Assembly: GCF_963678975.1 (NCBI RefSeq)
Contig: NC_089278.1
Span: forward strand, 9,637,479-9,701,478
DNA: 64,000 nt
Direction of reading: 5' to 3'
Source of the DNA: Dysidea avara
Taxonomy: Eukaryota; Porifera; Demospongiae; Dictyoceratida; Dysideidae
Part shown: positions 43,601-63,940 of the stretch, in pieces
How positions within the stretch are numbered: the stretch's first letter is position 1
Layout: each line of letters begins with the position of its first letter
The notes under the pieces: model-generated
The model's input: only the letters and a program-made list of their open reading frames with translations
Databases searched by the model: none
Told to the model about the DNA's origin: nothing
Position numbers and translations under genes: made by a program

Positions 43601-45794
43601 CAGTTGATACACTTGCGACCAGGATCAAGAATTTTGTTTGTCAAAGTTTTGCCTTGATCACTTGATTACACTTATAAAAGTGCCTTGATTCTTGATAGTC
43701 TACCGTAAAATACTAGTAAATTCTTGTGTTGATAAAAGTTAGCTTTGAAAGGTGCTTGATTGTCACTTTTGCTGACATCTTGATCGCTTGATTCATTGTA
43801 CAAAAGCTCCTTGATCCCAGTCGTGAGTGTTTCAACAGACAGTACTGAAGTGACTACCCCTTGAACCTGGGTAATGTGGACACTTGGTTTGGATTATCAG
43901 GTAATATTGGGACACATTTGGTCAGGCCCAAGGTGTCTGTTGTAGTACACAGGTTTCTCTGTATATCATTCCTATCCCATATCAGGACATTATAAGGAAT
44001 CTCAATATCATCCATTACATAATACTAAGTGTTCATGTTTAGTTTTGTACTGTTCTCTACAGTGGGGGTGAATTGCCATAGGGAGTGTGATAGTATGGCG
44101 GGTTGCTGGGGGACTGGAGCTGATGAGTGTGTACATTGTAGAAACTACAACTATAGCAACAGCTGTGTCCCTTCCTGTGATCAGTAAGTCATGTTGTAAT
44201 GGCAACAAATGGGTTGTTTCAATTGGTGCCTAATTGTCATGTACTAATATGGTAATGTCCTGATAGATCTCATTCATACGAAGAACACTCAACATGCTTA
44301 CCATGTCATGATCAGTGTAATTTAGGAGGATGCTATGGACCAGTGAGTGTCAATGGACTGTGCATGATGATGTTTATGATATCTGATAGGCAGCAAATCA
44401 ATGTATTATGGGATGTAGGTGTTACACTGATGGTCCATATTGTGTGGCAGAGTGTCCACCCTTGGTGACGTACCTATCCGGCAACAATTCATGTCAGCCA
44501 TGTGATCCTTTGTGTTATGGCAGTGGTTGTAGTGGAAATGGTAGTCACCTTGGACCAGGAGGCTGCAATGAATGTTACATCATATTAAACATCAATGGAA
44601 CAGTAAGCCATTTACTACAAAGACTTTATATTAGCACCTCACATCCACTAAAGACATAATTATTAGCACCTCAAAAGTATTGAATGATTGTATGTGTTTG
44701 ATGCAGTAAGCCACTCACTACAAAGACTATAAATTAGCACCTCAGAGGTGCTGAATGATTGCATTTATTGGATGGTATTGTTGTAGGACTATTGTGTTGA
44801 ATCCTGTCCTCTGGGATATCAGCTTGTCCAATATCCACTTAGGGCCAATAGCACTTACGCTGGATTCTTGGTATGTCCGGAATTGTTTTCTTATCTGTAA
44901 AAGACTTATACCATTTACAGGTGTGCATTAAAGAGCAGCCAATGGTTGTAGCAGACAATACTCAAATAACAACCCGATCACTTATCACTAGCTCCAGTTC
45001 AGTTAGTGCATTCATTTCAGAAGGAATTGCTTCATCATCAGCCCAGCTCAATTTATCACCTTCAATAACCACTACTCCATTTACAGGGTATGAAATTACA
45101 TTTCTTATTTCAGCTTTTACTATTACACATCATCTACAGATCAAGCTCAGGAAATACAAATTTTTATCGGATAACTTTAATCATGACGATAGTATTAATC
45201 AGTGTAGTGATTATTGCTATATTATTGGCACTTGTGGTGTATCGTGCCTACACAAATAAGTCAACAGTAAAGGTAGCAGTGATGAAGACTAATGTTGATC
45301 TAAAAGAGGCTACTCACAAACGTACTAGTGGTGACTCACAGACACTGTTAGATTACACAACATCTAAACAAGGATTATTGAGAAGGACCTCAATTGCCAC
45401 TCTAGCAAATGGTGCAAAAAGTGAACACAATTCTCTAGCAGTAGCAACTTCTTCCCCTGCACCCTCTGGACGTTTTTCACAACCACAAAGCAGACTGGGG
45501 GATGGGCTATCCTCGTACAATGTTTCACCGAACATGGTGATTACTGAAAGAGAAAAGAAACCAAGTGCATCCCTCAAGTCTTCATCTCTGTCACATAATC
45601 ACAGTCAGCTGTCAGTAGGCACCATGCCTGGTGAACAGTGGTCACCACACCATGATGGTATGGTAAGCCGACACAGTACAGGGGACAATTTTTTTGCCAC
45701 TGGAGGCTCACCTCACTCTAGAGCTAGTAGCTGCTATTCTCCCTCAATTCAACTACCAGGATCAGTGCTTGAGGAACCACTAACACACCAGTGA
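40700..45794 (+). CDS. Kinase-less ErbB/EGFR-like transmembrane receptor
   Basis: Sixteen exons: 40700-40761, 40882-40922, 41031-41509, 41560-41634, 41687-41731, 42302-42414, 42465-42606, 42661-42762, 42817-42940, 43102-43469, 44063-44183, 44267-44342, 44390-44602, 44787-44870, 44921-45087, 45140-45794. Order: signal peptide (RCLMLTLISTLCLG); receptor-L domain 1; furin-like Cys-rich region (CHRACWGP, CHSECVGGCSGP, the CP..L.VYDP...QL block seen in EGFR); receptor-L 2 (VCLGSG, then VTGYVVIEG); second Cys-rich region (CHRECDSMAGCWG); Ser/Thr-rich stalk; one membrane helix (LIMTIVLISVVIIAILLALV); about 180-residue Ser/Thr-rich tail ending at a stop. There is no kinase: no glycine loop, VAIK, HRDLR or DFG anywhere downstream before the retroelement. 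L1 shows an apparent one-base frame break near 41183. Starts 160 bp after the previous gene. Confidence 0.82.
43470..44062. other. Longest intron of the receptor gene
   Basis: About 590 bp with no gene. It contains several 'cttgatc/cttgatt' direct and inverted short repeats around 43650-43820. Nothing else noted. Confidence 0.5.
44600..44775 (+). repeat. Imperfect tandem duplication spanning a splice donor
   Basis: The sequence from the donor of exon 13 (cagtaagcca...tactacaaagact...attagcacctca...ttgaatgattg) is repeated about 100 bp downstream, giving a second donor-like 'gcagtaagcc' inside the intron. Confidence 0.7.
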
Positions 45795-46399
45795 CCACTG
45801 TACACACACTATATCACCTCTTCTTGTATATACTAACTTCTTGTATACACCAATGTGTTTAGTGTTGTGAACCGCATTAAAATGTTAAAAGAAGTACACT
45901 GCTACCCACACAATCTGCTGTTGATTATAGTACATCGTGTAATTAAAATGTTAAATGATTTGATGCTTGTTTGAACAAGTACTTATGTGATTGATGGTCA
46001 TCTTGGCCTGTCACCAGGTAACCTACAGAAAAGACAATTACCTAGTAACTGACAATGTAGGGGTGAGTGCTATATAGTGAGATTTGAGACATCACAATTC
46101 TAGACTACAAAATGTCACAATTATGAGAACTAACACAATTGTTATTATATTTAATACAAACAAGCCAACAATTCGGTAAATTCATTAGTAGAGCAATATA
46201 ATAGCCAGTAGTTATATTTTGTGAGATTTGCTACTTTAACACTGGTATTTGGTATTTTCATCTTATTACACAATTTACAGTAATTTTAGTAGCTCTAATA
46301 AAATACACATAATTAGAAAGTTGGCTGTATATCTGGCATGGTTGAGGGCACTGTATACTCCAAATTCCCACTTTTTTCTTTTACTGCACGTGTAGCACA

Positions 46400-49300
46400 G
46401 TTTGGTAGCTCTCTATGTTCAAAATGAGTGACAATCAGAAAAAAGCTTTTGATGAAGAACTTCAAGCAGGACCCCACCAAGAGAATGGAGACATGGCAGT
46501 GGTTAAATTCCGTGTCGACCCACAACCCGTTTACCCATTGTGGGATGTTTCCTGGCGTATTCACCGCATCTTATTCCTTCTGTCCACTACGAGCTTTTGA
46601 AATGGAACTTTGTTTTGTGCCAGTTCTCATCGGGATTATGCCAGTTTTTTCAATCACTCTATGGAAGTGTTGACACCCTGAAAGGTGAATTTAATAGTGG
46701 TGGAATGCCAAGTTAGCATGAGAAGGCTTGTTTTCATTAGGGCCTTAAACAGTCACAGTCAGGAATATCATCTGAGCTGCCACATGTGATGAATCAAAAC
46801 ACAGCTGTGTTAGTTACACCTTGAGTAATGAGATAGACCGTGGATTCAACAATAGAAAACCGAAACAGATTACCCAAGACCCCTGGGTTCTGGAGGCTTA
46901 CCAGCTAGAACTGATACAAACCCCCTTCCACTTCCAGATCAGCCCAGGAATGTCAGTGGCCAGGTCATCAAAGAAACACTAAGCAATCACAGCAGAAATT
47001 CAATCACTGCTAGCGACAACAGGACTCATCCCCAAAATAGATGGAACAGTTCACCAGCAGACTCTTTGTGATTCCGAAGAACAACGGATCGCTGCGTCCA
47101 GTAATAAATCTGTAACACTTTCATGTCCAATCACCACTATGGAGGGAATTAAGGAACTGTTGAGAGAAGGAGATTGGATGTGCTTGATGGACCTGACAGA
47201 TGCATATCTCTTGGTGGCCATAGCAAATATTACAGGAAGTACATCAGATTCGTATGGGAAGGCACCACCTACGAATTCACCTGTCTACTGTTTGGAGAAC
47301 TAAGTCAGTTTTAGAGCCCTCTCACCAGAGATTGTATCTGGGACTGCTAGTGGATGCATCCTTAATAAAATTATTTTTTCCAGGGGAAAAAAATACAATA
47401 AATAACCAACAGTGTTGACAAAAGTAACCATCACAACCCAAGTATTGGCATCCGTGATTGGAAGAATGTCAGCTATATGGCTAGCAGTCCGATCAGCTCC
47501 TCTATACTACCGCCACCTTCAACAACTGATACAAACCCTGAGGAGGACATCCTCAGTAAGAAACAGAGTGACACTGAATCAGGACTCCCAGGATGAGATG
47601 CACTGGTGGATCTTCCACCTACAACAATGGAATGGAAGAGAAACCACACTTTCTGCTCCAGACCTGATTGTGCAGTCAGATGCCTCCCTCCAAGGATGGG
47701 GAATAGTCTGCAATGGGGTAAGAACAGGAAGCCACTGATCAGCCAAAGAAAGGACTCAACACATCGACCTTTTGGAGCTCCTGGCAGGATCCACCCAAAG
47801 CCTTCACTAAGTAAAGGAACAACCTCCGGGTACTACTGCAGATGGTCAACCGCTTGGCAGTCTCCTATGTGAACAAGATGGGTGGCACACACTCACCAAT
47901 CCTTTCCCTCCAAGCTTGCAATCTAGGCAGTGATGCCTCCAAAGAGAGATCATCCTGTTTGCAGAACATCTCCCAGGAATCACAAACACTATAGCAGATC
48001 AGGAATCATGTCAGGTGGAGTCATCGGCAGAATGGATGCGGTTTTTGACATGATTCAGCAGACACTGGGTCCTTGCTATACGGATCTGTTTGCAACCAGG
48101 CTGAATCACCAATTCCTGGACTTTATTATGTCAGACCCCTTTGCATGGGGAACCAATGCTCTCCAGCTGAACTGGAAGAATCTGGATGGATAAGTGTTCC
48201 CACCCTTTTGCCTAATAGACAGATGCCTACAGAAGATCCAGAAAGAGCAGAGAACCATCACAATAGTTAGTGGCCCTCACAGGCATGGTATCCAGCTCTG
48301 ATGGAATGCCTAGTGGACCTTCCCTTGGGTCTTCGCATGGATTTACTTCACAATCCAAGCAATTATGCTCACTCTCTGATTTGGCAAGCACTACACTCTT
48401 GAAAACTATTCCTTGTGTATGGTCACTCATACAGACATTAGAATTCGTAATATTTATATAGTCCATTTGTTAATGAATTGTTTGTATATTTCTGAAATAC
48501 TGTGAAAATCACATCATGTGTATCTAGGATACTGCAATATTTAGGCTCACTACAACTTTTCACTTGCAGAGTATCAGGGAGCAGCACATGGCACAGGAGT
48601 TTCAGAAAAGGCTTCAGAACTCCTACTAGCAGGGTGGATAAAGGGAAAAATACAGCCTACCAGTCAGGATGGTCACATTGGAGTTGTTGGTGTTGTCAAC
48701 GGGAAGTTGATCCCATTTCAAGCAGCATCCAGCCATTCCTAGACTTCCTGGCAGATCCCTACAATGAGGGCCTTCAATACCGTTCAATTAATCTGGTTAG
48801 ATCGGCAGTACAGTAACACTGAAGCAGCTCTGATAGGCCAGCATCCAGTGGTCTCCAGGAGATCTACAACTTAAGGCCTCCTGCAACACAGTATTTCACC
48901 ACCTCAGATGTGGCAACAGTTCTCTCCTGGATAAAGGATCAAGGGGACAAAAAGGAATTACCCTTGAAGGAGCTATCAAGGAAGCTGGCGCTGCTGTTGG
49001 TGCAATAGAACTTCAGAGTTGTAGGCCCTGTATCTGTGGTTTGGATATTTTTCCCCTGATGGGGTAGTTATCAAACTAGCTTCCCTGACTAAGAATAGGA
49101 AAATTGGGGCACCACTGAAGGAATGCTTTTTTTTCTTCTTCCTTTCCTCATGACAATTGTCTCTGTGTAGTGCAGTGCCTCAATGTGCATGAACAGGCTA
49201 CAGAGATATTCAAGCAGATATGCCAGCCCCTTTGTTCGTGTCTCATGTAAAACCTCACAATCCAGTGAAATCCAAGAGAATAGCTCACTGGATCAAGGAC

Positions 49301-49500
49301 ACTCCAATGAAGGCAGGAGTGGACACAAACACCTTCAAAGCACATTCAGTGTGGTAGCTTCCACCACAGCAGCTGTAGGAAAGGGGCTACACATTGCATG
49401 AAGATGGCAGACTGAGTAGTGAATCAACATTCCGGCAGTTCTACTACCACCTCAGCTGAGAAGGATTTTCTCCAGTTAGCGCTCAGTACTCAGACGGAAA
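46400..49500 (+). mobile_element. DIRS-type (tyrosine-recombinase) retroelement fossil
   Basis: Broken copy with parts in DIRS order: reverse transcriptase (about 46870-47330), RNase H-like part (about 47400-47770, with 'LIVQSDASLQGWG'), a further domain to about 48200, and tyrosine recombinase (about 48590-49450, with 'FLDFLADPYNEGLQYRSIN' and a C-terminal 'TFRQFYYH'-like box). Many breaks, so an old inactive insertion. Ends not defined. Confidence 0.7.
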
Positions 49501-50991
49501 AGCTACCCATGGTTAGCAAGAAGTAGCAGATGATCAGTGACAGTAACTGTTGCCATAAACATTTCAACTAGTAAGACTGTAATCCTGCTGTACATATGCA
49601 TACCTGTATACCTTGTGTATAAGTCTGTCAGCTATGCAATGTCATCATTGTAATTAATAGTAACACTATAATAAAGCTCATGGTTTGGGATACCTAACAC
49701 ATTAGGAATGATATTTTCACCATAGCATAAGGGCTCTACTCAGTACTCACAGCAAGGAGATTGTCAGTTTGAAAGTAAAATCATTATTCACAAAATATAA
49801 TATTTTTGATGATTTGATGAAGGCCGTTAATACAAGGTTATATGAGTGAGATGAGCAAATGTAACATTGCCCAAGGCCAACACTCCCCGTACATGTCACA
49901 TTGCTCATCTCTTACAGGCATTCTTTGAGTAGCAGGAAACTCAGAAGTCACTTGAAAGCAAAACAAAAGCAGGATTTGCAGTATACGGTGCCCTCTTATA
50001 GGTGACCATGCCAGATATATGGCACTTTCTAATTATGTGTGTTTTATTAGAACTACTATATTGCTGTCAATTATCAGTGTTACATTTGCTCATCTTTATC
50101 ATTACAGTGGTGGTACACAATAGCTAGTTATAGCATGAGTTACAGGTAATCAACAGTGACACTAGCAAAAGGAAAGGGCTATTTGTCCGGTTCCGTATGT
50201 ATTAAAAACAGGCAAAAAGGTATTTTTTAAAAAGCAAAATTTCCAAGGATCAAACCCTGGACCACTGGGGTGTATGGTCAGCGTGGTACCAGTTATGCTA
50301 CTGCTGCTAGCTACCTACCTCCCTTAATTTTCTATCTTAGAATAAATGTGATTCAATAAGTAACCTGTGTACAGTAGAAGAATCTATACACCAAGAAACC
50401 AAAGCTGAACTTAAAGCTGAACCTGACCCTAACCAACAACCTTAACACTAACAACTTTAACACAATGGTGTCCTTCACTGTCTGTGAACTAGTGTGCTTG
50501 GCACTTGAGTTATGATGGGTGAGTGCCAGATGAATAGCCTGATTAAGTCAATGTCTGGAACCGGACGAATAGCTACAATGATATCAAAATTCATGTCCAC
50601 TGTAGAGAGATAACATCCGCATCACAATTGTAACCTACATGCACACTGCCTACAATGTATTGACTCAAATAGCCAGACCCTTATTCTCTGAATGGTGCTT
50701 ACGATTAGCGAGCAGGCACTTTTAGCTACAGTATGCAAGACTAACTTTTTATTATATACAATAAAACCTTTGTTTGACTGTAAGATGGGTAAGATGAAAT
50801 AATGAATGTGCATTGAGAAAGAAAATTCTATACTAACTGTTTGGAATATTTTAGTGAAAAATATTGGTTGATTAGCCAACTTTCATAAACTACTTAGTAA
50901 ATCTTTTTAAGGACAGGTTTAGATACTATTCACCAACCAGCATCTACACTAATACTAACAGTCTAACTATACAAATGATGTACATGTCACC
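49500..50991. other. Intergenic, includes a third tRNA-like SINE fragment
   Basis: No gene recognised. Near 50215-50330 the minus strand carries a tRNA-like head (tagcataactggtacc... and B-box-like GGTTTGATCC). The rest is plain A+T-rich sequence downstream of the NBN stop. Confidence 0.5.
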
Positions 50992-53900
50992 TCACCTGAA
51001 CAAATCAGGATCATCATCACCAGCACCGATATCATTGTCCATCTCATGCTAGAACACAAACAACTCTAATAGTACACACACTAGTGTGTGTGGCCTGGTA
51101 CCTCTCTTTCATACTGCCACTCTTGAGTTAGAGTTGACATTTCTTCGGTGAATCTTATTAGGTCAGCTCCACCAATAATGGTCGGCAGTGATCCAATTCC
51201 AATGTACTTTGCCTGGGAAAAAAACAATCACATGTAAACTCAGCTGTGATTTGTCAATTGACACTTGATTGTGTATAATAACATGGATATTTCTTGAAAG
51301 CCGTGACACAAACAAGCATGTTGCCATGCCTTCAGGGATCTCCTTGGCAGTGCCAGAACTCTAATATTAGCCATTTCATTTTAATGCTATCGTGTTTTCA
51401 CTTTTTTAGTAACCAAACTGAACTACAAATACAGTAACGGTAACATGAACAAATACTGAAATATCTATGTTACTCTACACAATCACTAATCACAGGGTAA
51501 CACGCCGTTGGTTACTATTATACCCTCTTAGTAATCTTGAAATAACAGCACAAACATTACACCCTTTATTAAGATTATTGCTTGGCAATGGATAATTGTT
51601 GTTAGGGAGCCACATAACTGTCCATGTGTATAAGACATTCACCAACCAATTGTTTATTGACCAATCAAATAGACATTCAGGAAATTCATTACAAGCCAAT
51701 TAATATACATTAGAGATGCAACAATATATCGATGTCGTGTATCGTATTGTTTTAAGACAATATCGCTGTATCGATACAAAGTCAAACTGAATCGATATAT
51801 CATGTATCGTGATATATCAACATATCGTGGCTTGTTAACATGGCTGACAATCAAATTATTGTACATTGTGGTTAAACTGAATAGTATGTAATGAAAAAAT
51901 GCTCACTTATTTTCCTTAAAAAAACAATGTAGACCATTGTTTAGACTCCACTTTGTATCGTGCAATATATCACTGCATCGTGATACACCAGAGGCAATAT
52001 ATTGATATGCGCACTGTATCGTTGCAGCTCTAATATACATGTCATCTAAGCACTATGTTGTCCACTTGGTGTATATATATCACTGAGCTTCAAGTACTGT
52101 GACATTTTTCATCACATACAAGTATATACTATGTAAGGAACTTTTATATAATTAATTCAAACATGTATCTGGCCTTACACATGCACAGTTATGCAGAGGG
52201 AACAAACACAAAGACTTGTGTATGTGTCTACAGTGGAATCTGTCTATAGTCGCAAGTGTCCTGATTACAAAAATGTTTATGTTAGTTTGCATCAATGTTA
52301 GGACTTTAACAAAGTGTGAGGATCACTTTCAACAATTGACTGACCTTTTTAAACTTTTTAAAGTTTACAGGTCCGCAATCTTCACTTGACAGGTCATTGA
52401 CCAGTCCAGCTACTGCCACACGATGCACCACCAAAGACACTGCTTCACACACGACCGGAGGAGGAACAGGCAGGTCCAAATCAGTAGCTGACTCATCTGG
52501 CTATATAACACAACCACACAATACACTGTACTAGTATACTGGTGTAGTCTTACTGCTGTCACTGTTGTTGATCTTACTCGAGCAGACAGATAGCCATTGC
52601 TCTTATGAACGTTGCTGTAGCGCTCAGCAAAACGACGGAATCTTGTCAATGTTGGTCGCTGTGAATCACTGTCCATTACTTCCTGTGATGCACTTTGTGA
52701 CATTCCCTGTGACATGCTAGCACTGTGGTGCAGCCTGCCACTGGCTGAGGTCAGTATTGATGGTCTAACCGGTGTCTCATTGTTTCCCTTGGGATCACAG
52801 AAATCAGTATGTTGTCTATTGTCTGTAATATCAATCACTGCTGAGCTGCTTGAGGTAGGCATAGGTTTGGTGGTAGTCTTAGCCTTTTCAGCTTTAGCTT
52901 TCTCCATTTCAAGTCTAGCTTTCTCAGCTTTGGCCTTCTCCATTTCAGCTTTGGCTAATTCAGCACCCCGTTTTTGCCGTTTCTTTGACAGCACACTGAA
53001 GATATTGACACTGTTTGTGGTGGAGGTGGCAGTGGTCTTGGGACGTATGTCTTCCTCTTGTGTCAGGTCAACTACATCATGATCGGTAGAGTCTGCTGCT
53101 TCATCTTCATCAGCAGGTAGTCTGACAAGATATGATGATACTCTCAATACATTTGACATGAAGCAGAATAACTCACTTCCTCTTTCTAGTGGTAAATAGC
53201 TTGGATACAGCTTTAGCATCCTGTATAATGAAGTTTTAGATATTTAGCATGGATTTATAATTCCTTCTACCTGTTCCTTGTTTATCTTCTCTGCAAATGT
53301 GCCAGGAACTAAGACAGATGCATTAGTTGAAGTAGGAAGTGAGGACCGAAAGGTACTCGGCGAACAAGAAAGACCGTCAGGACTTGGCACAGCAGGTGGT
53401 ATCTTGCCTTCATCATCCGACCCCCTAACAGGTGTCTGGCTAGTACCAGAGCTAATGGGAGCTTCTGGTGGCTCATAGTATTTACTTGCCGACTGAGTTA
53501 AGTTACTGATGCTAGGTGTGACCCGAGGTGGGTCAGTCGGTACACTCAAACTAACAGAAATTTCATTATCATCATTGTCTTCACCATCACTTTCTATCTT
53601 AATAGAACACTGTAGAAAGAGATTAACAAGCAAATAGCACACAATAGACAATACATTATTTGGCTAAATGCTGTGGTTTGGTGTTAAAGGGTCATGGGAT
53701 GGTGCTAATAGTGATAACTAGCAGATAGTAGACTTATTCAATTGACTGTTTTACAGCTAAGGTGATTTCACAGATGGTGATGGGCATTAAAATGGTCAAC
53801 TACATTCACATTACTCTGTCTTAAGTGCCATCATTCCTTCTTCCCATATTCAGTGGTTGCTTAGGAAGGTATTCTTACACAAAATCACAATAAAAAGTAT

Positions 53901-55634
53901 TTTACTACTGCTTAATGTGTCACATCTAACATACAAAGTATGTATAGACTAACATTATGTGGTTCCTTGGTGGTACTCTTAGGTGTTGCCGCTGTCCTGC
54001 TTGAACCACCAGGTTCAGTGAGTTGAGTCTCACTAGCATATACTGTAACATTACCAAGACTATTTCCACTAGTCACAGGTTGTTGTGACATTGAAGGAGG
54101 AGGGAGAGGATCAACAACTATAAAGTGAAGGTTAGTGAATACCTTGTGTAACGTGTGCATGTGTGCATGTGTGCATGTGTGTGTGTGTGTAAGCTGACCT
54201 TGTTGGTGAGACAGTGGATTACAGTGTTTCTCAATTGAGACAGATAACAGTGCAAAACCCACTTCAGAGTCAACAATAGTCCGATAACCCTTACTGATGG
54301 CATATAGAGATTAAAACAAACAGCTAGCTTAGTATACATACCTCTTTACAAAAGATAACGCTTCCTCAACCCACTGCTTTCTGTTATTATCAAGTGACGA
54401 CAACAAGGTACCATCTACCGACATCACAATGGCATTGTTATTGACTAGTTCATCCAGGCTGGCCAAGCTCTCCAATGATACAGCAAGTTTGCAAATTCCA
54501 CCACCATTGTTAATACATTCCTTCAGTCGCTGATACTGTAGAGAAAAACAATATATTGGTATTAATACATGGTCCACTCCACACCTGTTTTTCTGTGAGA
54601 AAGTAGAAAACTTTACCAGAAAGCAAGAAGGACCTGCTTTCATCTGGAAGGAAGCATGTCTTATTATCTTTACAATTAGGATCAGTCACTTCTGGTAAGT
54701 AACTGCAACATGTACAAAGTTGAAACTATATTGAGAAATAATGTAAACTTACTCTGCATGGTCAGGAATGGAGTTGCCACCTCTGATAGCAGTCACACAG
54801 TCTTCCAGCCACTTAGGAGTGACAATGGGCTTCAAGTTGGACAATGCGTTTACTACCTAAACACAATAGAAATCCACACACATAGTGTTTTCACTTTTCA
54901 GTGGTGCATATACATGTATGTACACAAACAGATACATTATACAGAGAGACACACTACACACACCTTCACTGTTACCATAATCCCATTCATGATCAAGTGT
55001 GTACAAGAGTTGTCCCATACATCAACAACTTTAGCACCTACAAAAGCATCATCACTTGTGGGAATAATTTGAAAACTAACCTAGTTTACTGGCTGAGGTT
55101 TTAGCAGCTGTCTTTTGGCTAGCACTCATATTAGAAAAACAAACCACCAGCTGTTTTCTATGCAGCCTATTGACAATGATATCATGTACAAGACACTATA
55201 TATCACAATAGACAACAAACCTAAATTCACTTTTGTTGGGCTGGTTTCCAAACTTGATAACATCTCCTTCTTTCAAACGATGTCGTTGATCCTTTGGCAA
55301 TTGCTTGCTGTTAACTGACGATCCATATTTGGATAAGTCAGTGATGAACACTGTTCCGTCTGTCTGCACTAGTAACTTGGCATGGACACGACTGATGGAA
55401 GGGTCGCCATTGATTACTACACTACAATCTGTATAAGGTACAAGGATAATGCATTATTGTGTGAAATGGGAATCACCAACTAAAATAACAATATCATCTA
55501 CAATAAGAATCTATGACATCTAAATGATACACACAAATTCAAGTTCACACGATAAGTGTCATTACAGCCGTACCTACTACCTATGCGTGTAATATCACAT
55601 CTGACAATCAGATACTTATATAAAAAGTAATAAT

Positions 55635-55665
<31 letters not shown>

Positions 55666-56310
55666 GGCTTACGTATTAAAATATTAGAACTACCTTTTTT
55701 CTCCAAGGATAGATGGTTGCCCTTAGACCCCAGTACTTCTTGGCAAGTGTTGGACAAGTGCTAAAATCAATCATCAAAACTTGTGTGCATAATATACAAC
55801 CCAATCTTAACTCTTGATTTTCTACAAATTCATATTTTTGAAGACATATCTACTATTATGACCCTCATTATGGGGCAATGTGATTGAAATAACAAATGAC
55901 AATTAGTGGTGAATGCCTGAAAATCCTACTTCACCTATTGGATATGGTTTAACATCAGTTCACAGGTAAAGGGTGTACCCCGGTGGTGGAACGCTTGCAT
56001 CAAATTCCAACCTGCCTATACTAGGGAGAGTAGGGGCTCAACATTTAGAACATCTTAAGCACTACCGCATGCAGTCAATTTCTTGTAAAATAATTTCTGG
56101 GTTTTCTATTCATGTAGGTATACTTGCCATATAAGATGTGAAAGTAATAAGCTCCCTGGTGCGATTGTATACTAACTAGCTACACTAACTAAAATATAAG
56201 AATATGCCCAACCTTTTCTTCCTACAACAATTTCTTCATCACAGAGAAGTTCGTACTCCTTATCTGTGCCACTGAGTATAATAAAAACTCTACATTAATT
56301 ACCATACCAT
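50992..56310 (-). CDS. NBN: Nibrin (NBN), MRN complex subunit
   Basis: Minus-strand exons from about 56310 to 50992, including 56271-56213 (start of FHA: EIVVGRK), about 55431-55217 (FHA core: DPSISRVHAKL, DLSKYGSSVN, GDVIKFGN), a BRCT1 set near 55040-54720 (GAKVVDVWDNSCTHLIMNG, PIVTPKWLEDCV), BRCT2 near 54700-54200 (GKVFYFL, YQRLKECINNGGG, FALLSVSIEKHCN), Ser-rich linkers 54117-53954 and 53609-53271, 53220-53177, 53121-52578, then 52500-52345, 51212-51102 and 51048-50992. The MRE11-binding motif NFKKFKK is intact and is followed by IIGGADLI; the end is acidic (GDDDPDLFR), like the ATM-recruiting tail. NBN recruits MRE11-RAD50 and ATM to DNA breaks. The first coding exon is only about 8 bases if the start at 56310 is right; that start is uncertain. 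Shares a 360-bp divergent promoter with KDM5. Confidence 0.9.
51275..51530. repeat. Long-TIR element, partial copy 2
   Basis: Colinear with 13780-14028 (catgttgccatgccttcag, tggcagtgccagaact, tactgaaatatct.tgttact). Lies in an NBN intron. Confidence 0.65.
51711..52032. mobile_element. hAT-type MITE in an NBN intron
   Basis: Inverted ends TAGAGATGCAAC and near-complement GTTGCAGCTCTA, flanked by a perfect 8-bp duplication ATATACAT (51703-51710 and 52033-52040). The interior is rich in 'atatcg' palindromes. 322 bp, no transposase. Confidence 0.85.
54150..54192. repeat. GT-rich microsatellite
   Basis: Mixed gtgtgcat and gt run in an NBN intron. Confidence 0.8.
55633..55660. repeat. (GT)n microsatellite
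   Basis: About 13 units in an NBN intron, followed by a short GA run. Confidence 0.9.
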
Positions 56311-56669
56311 GGTTATGAACAGGCTTTAGAGTCATTTCTTTGGAAACAGCTTTTCGCTCTCCTTATTCTAATTAGTACCCTCCGTCAATCGTCCGCTACG
56401 CATGCGTGTGAACACGCATCCTCGTGACACCGCCCACAAGAAAGTAGTTTGTAGTAATGGTGGCTTTACGTAACTGTCGTTTTTTGTACGAAAGAGTCGT
56501 GTTATCTCCCTTTGTGTTAGATAGTTGATAGCAATATTTATCTAGCTATGTTTTAGTACAAGAAGACCGCCAAATAGCTCATTAGTTGTAGTGTTATTTT
56601 GAAGTTAACTGAAAGAGGTGACTCTGTTTAGTTTCAGCAGCTGTCGTTATTTGAGTTGGAAACATCACT
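56311..56669. promoter_or_regulatory. Divergent promoter region NBN / KDM5
   Basis: About 360 bp between two start codons on opposite strands, CpG-richer than surroundings (tccgctacgcatgcgtgtgaa, the palindrome ACGCATGCGT at about 56398). No TATA box seen. Confidence 0.55.

Positions 56670-63940
<7,271 letters not shown>

Noticed and set aside
52714-53082. Open frame on the plus strand rich in Leu/Ala/Ser.
   Set aside because: Antisense shadow of the NBN charged-repeat exon.
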